A DNA stretch of 26,717 nt from Actinomycetota bacterium (GTDB lineage Bacteria > Actinomycetota > Thermoleophilia > Solirubrobacterales > 70-9): assembly GCA_005884985.1 (NCBI GenBank), contig VAYK01000044.1, positions 1 through 26,717 of the forward strand, given 5' to 3'. The notes under the pieces are model-generated. The model saw nothing but the letters and a program-made list of their open reading frames with translations. It had not been told where the DNA came from and ran no database searches. Below, piece after piece: positions 16,668 through 23,656 of the stretch (positions are counted from its first letter, which is position 1; each line of letters starts with the position of its first letter). The position numbers and the translations under genes are program-made.

Positions 16668-17507
16668 TCAGCCGAGGTCCGGGAGTCCCTGGTCGGGCGT
16701 CGACCCCTCGGCGTGGAGCTTGCGCGGGATGCGGCCCGCCCGGCGCGCCGCGTAGCCGGCCTCGACCGCCTGGCGCATCGCCCGTGCCATCCGCTCCGGG
16801 TCCTTGGCGCGGGCCACCGAGCTGGACAGCAGCACGCCGTTGCAGCCCAGCTCCATCGCCAGTGCCGCGTCGGAAGGGGTACCGATGCCGGCGTCGAGGA
16901 CCACCGGCACCGAGGCGCTCTCGACGATGATCTGGATGTTGTAGGGGTTTCGGATCCCCATGCCGGAGCCGATCGGCGAGCCCAGCGGCATCACCGCGGC
17001 ACACCCGGCGTCCTGCAGACGGCGGGCGAGAATTGGGTCGTCGTTGGTATAGGGCAGAACGGTGAAGCCCTCGTCGATGAGCTGCTGTGCGGCGTCGAGC
17101 AGCTCGACCGCGTCCGGGAACAGGGTTCGGTCGTCCCCGATCACCTCGAGCTTGATCCAGTCGGTCTCGAACGCTTCACGCGCGAGCTGCGCCGTGCGAA
17201 CAGCGTCGCGCGCCGTGTAGCAGCCCGCCGTGTTCGGCAGCGCGAACAGCCCCAGGCCGTCGATCACCTCCAGCGCCGACCCGCGAGCGAGCGGATCCAC
17301 CCGCCGCAGGGCAACCGTGACGATCTCCGCCCCGGAGGCAACCAGGGCCCGCTCCATGGCCTCCAGTGAGCGGAAGCCCCCGGTGCCGACGATCAGCCGC
17401 GAGCCCCATATCCGCCCGCCAAGCTGAAACCCGTCCACGTCACCACGGGAGATGCCCGGGTCTACCCGCTCGGCGGCTGATGCTTCGCTATCCACCTTGG
17501 ACGGCAC
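16668..17507 (-). CDS. thiG: Thiazole synthase
   Basis: A full-length 279-residue ThiG, a TIM barrel that builds thiazole phosphate from deoxyxylulose phosphate, dehydroglycine (made by ThiO) and sulfur from ThiS thiocarboxylate. K119 in DWIKLEVIGD forms the imine with the sugar. VMPLGSPIGSG, GIGTPSDAALAMELG and GVLLSSSVARAKDP give the phosphate-binding half. The GTG at 17507 lies within the end of thiS (20-nt overlap); about 25 weakly conserved residues precede the first strand. The first ~193 codons lie in the duplicated segment, so this gene shares sequence with the truncated copy upstream. It is the intact, last gene of the thi operon and converges on the HD-GYP-like gene. Confidence 0.95.
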   Translation of the reverse strand: MPSKVDSEASAAERVDPGISRGDVDGFQLGGRIWGSRLIVGTGGFRSLEAMERALVASGAEIVTVALRRVDPLARGSALEVIDGLGLFALPNTAGCYTARDAVRTAQLAREAFETDWIKLEVIGDDRTLFPDAVELLDAAQQLIDEGFTVLPYTNDDPILARRLQDAGCAAVMPLGSPIGSGMGIRNPYNIQIIVESASVPVVLDAGIGTPSDAALAMELGCNGVLLSSSVARAKDPERMARAMRQAVEAGYAARRAGRIPRKLHAEGSTPDQGLPDLG

Positions 17508-17750
17508 GGACCACCTCCACGCTCTGGTCGCTCCGAAGCTTCGTCTTCCCCCAGTCCACCCGGCGAATCACCTGCCCGTCGACCGCGACCGCGACGCCGC
17601 GACTGTCGCCGTCGGCTCCCGCCTCGATCACGGCATCGGCGACCGTGGCGCCCGGGGACAGCTCGACCGTCCGTCCGTTCAGCTCGATCGTCATTCCCGC
17701 GCGTCCTCGATGGTTGGTGCGGCCACCAGGCCGGGGGCGCTCTCGCCCGC
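16929..17750. repeat. 822-bp tandem duplication, copy 1
   Basis: This segment, read on the minus strand, contains the thiO tail, all of thiS and the first ~193 codons of thiG. It is repeated directly at 17751-18572 with a period of exactly 822 bp. By eye the only difference is C17610 against G18432, changing thiS residue 29 from Gly to Arg. The near identity means a recent event, gene conversion, or a misassembly. Confidence 0.93.
17488..17694 (-). CDS. thiS: Sulfur carrier protein ThiS, copy proximal to intact thiG
   Basis: A 68-residue ubiquitin-like sulfur carrier. It ends in Gly-Gly (RAVQGG), the tail that is adenylated and thiocarboxylated to deliver sulfur to ThiG. MTIELNGRTVEL is the first beta hairpin, and length is normal. 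Residue 29 is Gly. Its ATG overlaps the stop of the truncated thiG (ATGA), and its 3' end overlaps the thiG start by 20 nt, so translation is coupled. It belongs to the duplicated segment. Confidence 0.93.
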   Translation of the reverse strand: MTIELNGRTVELSPGATVADAVIEAGADGDSRGVAVAVDGQVIRRVDWGKTKLRSDQSVEVVRAVQGG

Positions 17751-18329
17751 GATCTGGATGTTGTAGGGGTTTCGGATCCCCATGCCGGAGCCGATCGGCG
17801 AGCCCAGCGGCATCACCGCGGCACACCCGGCGTCCTGCAGACGGCGGGCGAGAATTGGGTCGTCGTTGGTATAGGGCAGAACGGTGAAGCCCTCGTCGAT
17901 GAGCTGCTGTGCGGCGTCGAGCAGCTCGACCGCGTCCGGGAACAGGGTTCGGTCGTCCCCGATCACCTCGAGCTTGATCCAGTCGGTCTCGAACGCTTCA
18001 CGCGCGAGCTGCGCCGTGCGAACAGCGTCGCGCGCCGTGTAGCAGCCCGCCGTGTTCGGCAGCGCGAACAGCCCCAGGCCGTCGATCACCTCCAGCGCCG
18101 ACCCGCGAGCGAGCGGATCCACCCGCCGCAGGGCAACCGTGACGATCTCCGCCCCGGAGGCAACCAGGGCCCGCTCCATGGCCTCCAGTGAGCGGAAGCC
18201 CCCGGTGCCGACGATCAGCCGCGAGCCCCATATCCGCCCGCCAAGCTGAAACCCGTCCACGTCACCACGGGAGATGCCCGGGTCTACCCGCTCGGCGGCT
18301 GATGCTTCGCTATCCACCTTGGACGGCAC
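17691..18329 (-). pseudogene. Truncated thiG fused in frame to the thiO tail
   Basis: A 212-residue chimera produced by the duplication. Residues 1-193 equal ThiG through NPYNIQI, including the catalytic Lys, then the last 19 residues AGESAPGLVAAPTIEDARE come from the ThiO C-terminus. The final strands of the barrel (GIGTPSDAAL.. and GVLLSSSVARA), which bind phosphate, are missing, so it should not fold as an active thiazole synthase. It starts at GTG 18329 inside the upstream thiS and its TGA overlaps the downstream thiS ATG, keeping the operon's coupling intact. That could explain why such a duplication is tolerated. Confidence 0.88.
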
Positions 18330-18572
18330 GGACCACCTCCACGCTCTGGTCGCTCCGAAGCTTCGTCTTCCCCCAGTCCACCCGGCGAATCACCTGCCCG
18401 TCGACCGCGACCGCGACGCCGCGACTGTCGCGGTCGGCTCCCGCCTCGATCACGGCATCGGCGACCGTGGCGCCCGGGGACAGCTCGACCGTCCGTCCGT
18501 TCAGCTCGATCGTCATTCCCGCGCGTCCTCGATGGTTGGTGCGGCCACCAGGCCGGGGGCGCTCTCGCCCGC
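17751..18572. repeat. 822-bp tandem duplication, copy 2
   Basis: The second unit of the direct duplication described at 16929-17750. The left junction joins thiG codon 193 to the thiO tail. The right boundary lies inside thiO, where only a GA dinucleotide is shared at the breakpoints, so long flanking homology does not explain the event. Confidence 0.93.
18310..18516 (-). CDS. thiS: Sulfur carrier protein ThiS, copy proximal to thiO
   Basis: A 68-residue ThiS identical to the other copy except Arg at residue 29, with the functional Gly-Gly end. Its ATG overlaps the thiO stop by 4 nt (ATGA), which is the original operon junction, so it is probably in the ancestral position. Both copies should be able to carry sulfur. 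Confidence 0.92.
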   Translation of the reverse strand: MTIELNGRTVELSPGATVADAVIEAGADRDSRGVAVAVDGQVIRRVDWGKTKLRSDQSVEVVRAVQGG

Positions 18573-19772
18573 GAAGCGCCCCGGGTGGGCAACCTCGGCC
18601 TCGGGGGGTAGCGGATCCTGGGCAAGCAGCGCGGCGACCGCCTCGGCGGAGATCGGGGTCAGCAGGATGCCGTTCCGATAGTGGCCCGTGGCCAGCACCA
18701 GGCCATCCAGCGCACCCGGACCGACAAGCGGAGCGTTGTCCGGGGTCCCGGGGCGCAGGCCCGCAACCGTCTCGACCAGCTCCAGCTCCGAAACGTCGGG
18801 AAGGGCGCGGTAGGCCTCGCGAAGCAACTCGAGCACGCCCCCCGCGGTGACCTGGATGTCGAAGCCGCGCTCCTCGACGGTCGCCCCGACGATCAGGCGA
18901 CCGTCGGGACGGGGCACCAGGTAGACCCGCTCGGAGGCGACGATGCGCCGGCAGACCGGCTGGTCCGGATTCCCCCGGAGGGTGAGGATCTGGCCCTTCA
19001 CGGGGCGCACCGGGGGTCGGGCAAGGGGCGGCAGCCAGGGCGAAGCTCCCGACCAGGCACCGGAGGCCAGCACGACGTGTTCGGCGCGGTGCTCGCGCCC
19101 GTCGCCGGTGATCACCCCGGTAAGCCGACCGTCGTCGGTCAGGATGTCCGTGACCTCGGCTTCGACGAGCACCTGGCCCCCGCAACGCTCGACGGCGGCG
19201 GTCAGGGCGGGCAGCAGCAGGCCCGGGTCGACTGCCGCCTCACCCGGCGCGTGAACGCCCGCGGCGCAGGCCGGGACGAGCCCCGGCTCCAGGTCCCTGC
19301 AGGCGCGGGGGCGCAGCCACTCGACGCCGAGGTCGAGCGAGCCCATCAGCTCGAAGCGGCGGCGCAACTCCTCGGACTCGTCGCGATCGAGGGCGACGTG
19401 GAGCGCGCCGCAGGGCTCGTAGCCGACCTCCAGCTGGCTGTCCTCGGCGAGCTCGGCGGCGAAACCGGGCCAGGCTCCGGCGGAGGCCAGCGCGAGGCGC
19501 ATCAGCGCCTCCTCGCCCCAGCTGGCTTCGCTGACCGGGGCGAGCATGCCCGCCGCCACGTGCGAGGCTCCTGCGCCCGGGTGGTCGCGCTCGAGCACGC
19601 GCACCCGCACGCCGCGCCGCGCCGCCCGCCATGCACACGCGAGCCCGATCGCCCCCCCACCGACCACGACGGCGTCCGGCGCCTCCACGCCCCCGTCTGG
19701 AGAGCGCGATCTCTTCAGCGGCACGACGACGTCGTCGCGCTGCTCGCTTGGCCTCTTGGTGTCGTCGGGCAC
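18513..19772 (-). CDS. thiO: Glycine oxidase ThiO
   Basis: A 419-residue FAD enzyme that oxidises glycine to dehydroglycine for thiazole synthesis, the oxygen-dependent alternative to ThiH. The FAD-binding Rossmann motif is DAVVVGGGAIGLACAWRAAR, followed by ERDHPGAGASHVAAGMLAP. The C-terminal DAAO-like region has VAGLRPGTPDNAPLVG and TGHYRNGILLTP. The start chosen is GTG 19772, six bases after a strong AGGAAGG ribosome site. An ATG at 19841 in the same frame is inside the TPP aptamer and is rejected. About 30 polar residues precede the Rossmann fold. It is the first gene of the riboswitch-controlled thi operon, and its tail is copied into the duplication. Confidence 0.93.
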   Translation of the reverse strand: MPDDTKRPSEQRDDVVVPLKRSRSPDGGVEAPDAVVVGGGAIGLACAWRAARRGVRVRVLERDHPGAGASHVAAGMLAPVSEASWGEEALMRLALASAGAWPGFAAELAEDSQLEVGYEPCGALHVALDRDESEELRRRFELMGSLDLGVEWLRPRACRDLEPGLVPACAAGVHAPGEAAVDPGLLLPALTAAVERCGGQVLVEAEVTDILTDDGRLTGVITGDGREHRAEHVVLASGAWSGASPWLPPLARPPVRPVKGQILTLRGNPDQPVCRRIVASERVYLVPRPDGRLIVGATVEERGFDIQVTAGGVLELLREAYRALPDVSELELVETVAGLRPGTPDNAPLVGPGALDGLVLATGHYRNGILLTPISAEAVAALLAQDPLPPEAEVAHPGRFAGESAPGLVAAPTIEDARE

Positions 19773-19807
19773 GGTCGCCTTCCTGTGTGGTCCCCACTTA
19801 CTGCCGG

Positions 19808-19822
19808 GGCGCGTTCCGCGCC
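19808..19822 (-). promoter_or_regulatory. Hairpin after the TPP aptamer (expression platform)
   Basis: GGCGCG-GAA-CGCGCC forms a perfect 6-bp hairpin (19822-19808, minus strand) immediately downstream of the aptamer. A second small hairpin, GTGG-GGA-CCAC, lies just before the AGGAAGG site. There is no terminator T-run, which favours control of translation initiation. This is inference. Confidence 0.45.
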
Positions 19823-19917
19823 ACCATCCCTGCGCCGGCATTACCCGGATCAGGTTCAGACGGTCGGCGGCCCGGATGCCGCCCTCTCAGCCCCAGCTCA
19901 CGGGGCTCCCGTTGTGC
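19823..19917 (-). promoter_or_regulatory. TPP riboswitch (THI element)
   Basis: On the minus strand the aptamer reads GGGAGCCCC..GGGGCTGAGAGG, then a GGGCGGC/GCCGCC stem (P3), then CTGAACCTGATCCGGGTAA, then TGCCGGCGCAGGGA. These are the conserved CUGAGA and pyrophosphate-binding segments of the thiamine pyrophosphate riboswitch. It precedes thiO by ~50 nt and should reduce the whole thi operon when TPP is plentiful. The exact ends are approximate; ACCAT/ATGGT at the edges may extend P1. Confidence 0.95.
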
Positions 19918-19942
19918 CTCCATGGTACTCCCGTCGCTGCGG

Positions 19943-19948
19943 GATACT
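19943..19948 (+). promoter_or_regulatory. Possible -10 element, leaderless thiE
   Basis: GATACT ends seven bases before the thiE ATG (19956), the spacing expected if transcription begins at the start codon. No ribosome site and no convincing -35 are visible. Confidence 0.35.
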
Positions 19949-19955
19949 GGGGCCA

Positions 19956-20636
19956 ATGGCCACCAACCGCGACCGGCGGCTGCGCATGCTGGAGGCGGCG
20001 CGGCTCTACTTCGTCTGCGATGGCCTCCCGGGGGGCCGCGATCCCGGTCCCGTGCTTGAGGCGGCGTTGCGGGGCGGCGCGGACATCATCCAGCTACGCG
20101 AGCAGGCCCCGCGTTCCGCCGAGGAGCTGGTCTCGCTCGCCGCCTCCTTCCGCCGCGCTGCGGCCGATCACGGAGCGCTGTTCATCCTCAACGACCGGCC
20201 CGACCTGGTCGCGGTGTGCGGCGCCGATGGCGTCCACGTCGGTCAGGAGGACATGCCCGTCGCCGAGGCGCGCGAGCTGGCCGGCCCCGAGGCGTTGATC
20301 GGGCTCTCGACCCACTCCCGCGAGCAGGTCGAGGCGGCGTGCGCGGGCACCGGCGATCACCGCCCCGATCAGCTCAGCGTCGGGCCGGTGTGGGCGACAC
20401 CGACCAAGGAAGGCCGGGCCGGCACCGGACTCGCACTGATCGAATACGCCGCCCGCGAGGCCACGATCCCCTGGTTCGCGATCGGAGGGATCAACCCCCA
20501 GAACGCCTCCTCGGTGGTCGCCGCCGGGGCCGAGCGGATCGTCGTCGTGCGGGCGATCCGCGACGCGGATGACCCGGAGGCGGCGGCGCGCAGCCTGCGC
20601 GAATCGCTCGAGGTCGGCGTGGGGGTACGGCGCTGA
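19956..20636 (+). CDS. thiE: Thiamine-phosphate synthase
   Basis: A 226-residue TIM-barrel enzyme that joins the pyrimidine (HMP-PP) and thiazole phosphate to give thiamine phosphate. Visible motifs are ADIIQLREQ, LFILNDRPDL, ADGVHVGQEDMP, IGLSTHS, LSVGPVWATPTKEG and WFAIGGINPQN, all standard for ThiE. The ATG at 19956 precedes ~15 residues that lead to the first strand. It is divergent from the riboswitch-led thiO operon, and the aptamer on the opposite strand does not control it. The next gene overlaps it by one base. Confidence 0.95.
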   Translation: MATNRDRRLRMLEAARLYFVCDGLPGGRDPGPVLEAALRGGADIIQLREQAPRSAEELVSLAASFRRAAADHGALFILNDRPDLVAVCGADGVHVGQEDMPVAEARELAGPEALIGLSTHSREQVEAACAGTGDHRPDQLSVGPVWATPTKEGRAGTGLALIEYAAREATIPWFAIGGINPQNASSVVAAGAERIVVVRAIRDADDPEAAARSLRESLEVGVGVRR

Positions 20637-21142
20637 TGGCCAGCCGCGAGCGCCGGCGAGTGGAGCGCTCCAAGCGCAAGGCGCGGTCGACCGAGCGGCG
20701 GGCCCAGATCGCGGCCCGCTACGAACAGAGGAACCGCGCCGCCCGTGACGCCCTCGAGCCCCTGCCAGAGGATGAGCGCCCGGCGGTCGTCACCGTCGGC
20801 GCCGTGATCTCCGGTCTGATCGGCGCTTCGGTCGTGATCGCCTACCTGGCCGGCGCCACGGTGAATGGGGAACGTCCCGGCATCCTCCAGGTGGTCCCGC
20901 CGGCTTTGCTGATGGGCGTGATGTCGTTCGGCATGTGGCGGGTCCGCTACTGGGCGGTGCTTGGCTTCCAAGCCGTCCTCGCCCTGCTCATCCTCGCGGC
21001 GGCGCTCGGACTGGTGGGCGCCGGGAGCACCACGCAGCTGGGCGGCAACCTGGCGCTGATCGCGATCGCTGGCGCTCTCTTCTACCTCATGATCAAGGCC
21101 CTGGCCCGGATCCAGATGCCGGAGCGCGAGCCGCGGGAGTAG
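20636..21142 (+). CDS. Small four-helix membrane protein, unknown
   Basis: A 168-residue protein with a highly basic first ~45 residues (RERRRVERSKRKARSTERRAQ), then four hydrophobic helices around VVTVGAVISGLIGASVVIAYL, ILQVVPPALLMGVMSFG, YWAVLGFQAVLALLILAAAL and LALIAIAGALFYLMI. The basic start should stay in the cytoplasm. No family was recognised. Its ATG overlaps the thiE stop (TGATG), so it is translationally coupled to thiE, but no role in thiamine metabolism is evident. Confidence 0.75.
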   Translation: MASRERRRVERSKRKARSTERRAQIAARYEQRNRAARDALEPLPEDERPAVVTVGAVISGLIGASVVIAYLAGATVNGERPGILQVVPPALLMGVMSFGMWRVRYWAVLGFQAVLALLILAAALGLVGAGSTTQLGGNLALIAIAGALFYLMIKALARIQMPEREPRE

Positions 21143-21164
21143 GCACTGACGCCAGTTCCCTTCT

Positions 21165-21170
21165 TATAGA
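21165..21170 (+). promoter_or_regulatory. Possible -10 element for lpd
   Basis: TATAGA sits nine bases before the lpd ATG (21180) in a locally AT-rich patch. It would give a leader of only a few bases. No -35 was recognised. Confidence 0.4.
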
Positions 21171-21179
21171 GTCGAAGAG

Positions 21180-22429
21180 ATGGCCGATTCCTACGACGTG
21201 ATCGTGATCGGAGGTGGCCCGGGTGGCTACGTGGCCGCGATCCGCGCCGCCCAGCTCGGCCGCAAGACCGCGGTGGTGGAGAAGGACAAGCCCGGCGGGC
21301 GTTGCCTCAACTACGCGTGCATCCCGGCGAAGACCATGCTCTACACGGCGGAGCTCTTCGACCACGCCTCCAACGGGGCCGAGTTCGGCATCACAGTCAA
21401 AGGCGCCAGCCTCGACTGGAAGGCCCTCGGCGCCCGCCGCGTCAAGGTGTCGGAGTCGCTCGCTGGCGGGGTGAAGATGCTCTGGGACAAGAACAAGGTC
21501 GAGATGATCGAGGGCGAGGGCTCGCTGACCGGCGACGGAAACGTCAAGGTCGGCGGCGAGACGTATGAGGCGGGCGCCGTGGTGCTCGCCACCGGCTCTG
21601 TCGAGATGACCATCCCCGGGGTCGAGTTTGGGGAGCGCGTGGTCGACACCTGGGGTGCGTGGTCGCTCCCCGAGCAACCGAAGAAGATCGCCGTGGTGGG
21701 GGCCGGCGCCTCGGGCGCCGAGATCGCCTCCGCCTACGGGCGCTTCGGGACCGAGGTGATCCTGATCGAGATGTTGGACCAGATCCTGCCCGCCGAGGAC
21801 AAGGACATGGCGAGGGTGGTCGAACGGACCTTCCGCAAGCAGAACATCACGATCTCGACCGGTCGGTGAAGGTCAAGTACGGCGATACCGACGCCGAGGT
21901 GGACTACCTATGCATCGCCGGCGGGCGGGCGCCCGACACCGAGGCGCTGAAGCTCCGCGAGGCCGGGGTCGAGATCGAGGACAACCGGAAGATCAAGGTC
22001 GACGAATACCAGCGCACGTCGAACCCCAAGATCTACGCGATCGGCGACCTCGTCGGCCGGAAGGCGCTCGCCCACAAGGCATCCGAGGAGGGAGTGGTAG
22101 CCGTCGAGCACGCCGCCGGCGTCGAGACACATCCCGTCGACGAGAACCTGGTCGCCGGGGCGACGTTCTGCCACCCTCAGGTCGCAAGCGTGGGCGTGAC
22201 CGAGGCCCAGGCGAAGGAGGCCGGGCACCAGGTGAAGGTCGGGCGCTTCAAGCTGGGAGGGGTGGGCGGCGCGACGGTCTACGACGACCGCGAGGGGCTG
22301 GTCAAGATCGTCGCCGACTCCGAGTACGGCGAGATCCTCGGCGCCCATATCGTCGGCAACCGCGCCTGCGACATGATCAGCGAGCTGGTCGACACGATGG
22401 CGCTCGAGGGTGGCTACCAGGAGCTGGCG
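21180..22429 (+). pseudogene. lpdA: Dihydrolipoamide dehydrogenase (E3), frameshifted and lacking its catalytic C-terminus
   Basis: E3 reoxidises dihydrolipoyl groups of 2-oxoacid dehydrogenases. The first 229 codons are normal: FAD motif GGGPGG (11-16), redox pair C42-x4-C47 in GGRCLNYACIPAK, and NAD motif VGAGASGAEIASAYG. At ISTG the frame hits TGA (21867-21869). Homology resumes in another frame at about 21857-21866 with SVKVKYGD, and continues through CIAGGRAPDT, YAIGDLVG, CHPQVASVGVTEAQA and VGNRACDMISELVD. Roughly 15 codons of the NAD domain appear to be lost. At the 3' end homology stops at GGYQELA (22429), and the interface segment with the catalytic His-Glu (usually HPHPTxSE) is missing. 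Two separate lesions make an active E3 unlikely from this sequence. Confidence 0.85.
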
Positions 22430-22468
22430 TCACCAGTAGGCGCATCACCGGCGCCCCGCCGCGCCGCC

Positions 22469-22474
22469 TATCTT
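22469..22474 (+). promoter_or_regulatory. Possible -10 element, leaderless peroxiredoxin gene
   Basis: TATCTT ends seven bases before the peroxiredoxin ATG at 22482, the same spacing as for thiE. No ribosome site is visible. Confidence 0.35.
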
Positions 22475-22481
22475 GGTGGTC

Positions 22482-23054
22482 ATGATCGAGCTCCCGGACC
22501 CCTACGTCCTCCCCCCTGACCTCCCGGAGCCGGTCGACGACGGCGCCGCCGATCACCTCGAGGGAGCGGCGCTGCCGTCGCTTTCGCTGCCGGCGACCTC
22601 CGGCGCTCAGATCGACCTGGCGGCAGTAGCTGAAGGCACGCTGGTCGTCTATTGCTACCCGCGCACCGGCCGGCCCGGCGAGCCACTGCCTCCGGGCTGG
22701 GACCGGATCCCCGGGGCACGGGGCTGCACGCCCCAGTCGTGCGCCTTCCGCGACCACTTCGCCGAGCTGGAGGCGCTCGGGGCAACCGTTCTCGGGTTGA
22801 GCGCCCAGTCGCTTGCCGACCAGATCGAGTTCGCCCGCCGGGTTGAGCTCCCCTACGGGGTGCTCAGCGACCCGGGACTGACCCTCGCCGAGGCACTGCA
22901 ACTCCCCACCTTCGAGATCGGCGGCAGGCGCCTCTATCGCCGGCTCACCCTGATCGCCCGCCGCGGGGAGATCGTCAAGGTCTTCTATCCCGTCTTTCCG
23001 CCGGATCGAAACGCCGCCGACGTCGTCGCCTGGCTCTCCTCCCAGCCGGGCTGA
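22482..23054 (+). CDS. Peroxiredoxin (thioredoxin fold)
   Basis: A 190-residue peroxiredoxin that would reduce peroxides using thiols. The strand VVYCYPRTGRPGEPLPPGWD leads to GARGCTPQSCAFRDHF, with C82 and C87 in the CTPxSC pair characteristic of this atypical two-Cys group; FRDH corresponds to the conserved Arg region. LGLSAQSLADQIEFA and YGVLSDPGLTLAEAL complete the fold. The ATG at 22482 is chosen over TTG 22473. It lies between damaged lpd and the dehydrogenase E1 gene, and its stop overlaps the next ATG (TGATG). Confidence 0.88.
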   Translation: MIELPDPYVLPPDLPEPVDDGAADHLEGAALPSLSLPATSGAQIDLAAVAEGTLVVYCYPRTGRPGEPLPPGWDRIPGARGCTPQSCAFRDHFAELEALGATVLGLSAQSLADQIEFARRVELPYGVLSDPGLTLAEALQLPTFEIGGRRLYRRLTLIARRGEIVKVFYPVFPPDRNAADVVAWLSSQPG

Positions 23055-23650
23055 TGGCGGACCGCCCGGCCTTCTTCTACGACCTCGGATCGCCCTACGC
23101 CTACCTGGGCGCCGAGCGGGTCAACGCGCTGTTCGCGGAGACCAGTGGCGAGCCGCCGGAGTGGCATCCGATCCTCCTGGGTGGTCTGTTGAAGCGCTTC
23201 GGGCGCGACTCGTGGGCGAGGGGCCCAGGGCGCGAGGACGCGATGAGCGAGATCGAGCGCCGGGCCTCGGCGTACGGCCTGCCGCCAATCAGCTGGCCGG
23301 AGCCGTTTCCCGGCCACACGCTGGTCGCGATGCGCGCCGCTACGTACGCGAAGGAGATCGGCCGCACCGTCTCGTTCTCGCTGGCGGCGTTCCGCCAGGC
23401 GTTCGCCGCTGGCCGGGATCTCACCGAGCTCGACAACGTGCTGCTCGCCGCGGCCGCCGCAGAGATGCATCCGCGCGCCGTGCTCTCGGCCGTGGAGAGG
23501 GATTTGGTGAAGCGAACGCTCCGCGAGGCGACCGGCCGCGCCGGTGACCTCGGCGTGCGAGGGGTACCAAGCGTGGTCGTCGGCGCGGAGGTCTTCTGGG
23601 GCGATGACAGCCTGGAGGAAGCCGCAGCGGCAGCCGCCGCGTTATCGTGA
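23054..23650 (+). CDS. DsbA-family oxidoreductase / HCCA-isomerase-like protein
   Basis: A 198-residue thioredoxin-fold protein with an inserted helical domain, like 2-hydroxychromene-2-carboxylate isomerase and kappa-class GSTs. The N-terminal strand FFYDLGSPYAYLGAERV has Ser-Pro where DsbA has its CxxC, and the protein has no cysteine, so it is a glutathione/mycothiol-type or isomerase-like member rather than a disulfide oxidase. RGVPSVVVGAEVFWGDD carries the cis-Pro loop. The ATG overlaps the peroxiredoxin stop, implying co-translation. Its substrate is unknown. Confidence 0.82.
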   Translation: MADRPAFFYDLGSPYAYLGAERVNALFAETSGEPPEWHPILLGGLLKRFGRDSWARGPGREDAMSEIERRASAYGLPPISWPEPFPGHTLVAMRAATYAKEIGRTVSFSLAAFRQAFAAGRDLTELDNVLLAAAAAEMHPRAVLSAVERDLVKRTLREATGRAGDLGVRGVPSVVVGAEVFWGDDSLEEAAAAAAALS

Positions 23651-23656
23651 GCGGCG

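Noticed and set aside
16929..18572. Transposon-mediated duplication
   Set aside because: No inverted repeats, target-site duplications or transposase frame at the boundaries; it is a plain tandem duplication.
19773..19841. thiO start at ATG 19841
   Set aside because: That ATG lies inside conserved TPP aptamer sequence. GTG 19772 has a strong AGGAAGG site at the right distance.
18681..19955. Long plus-strand open frame leading into thiE
   Set aside because: It is antisense to thiO and crosses the riboswitch. ThiE homology begins only after ATG 19956.
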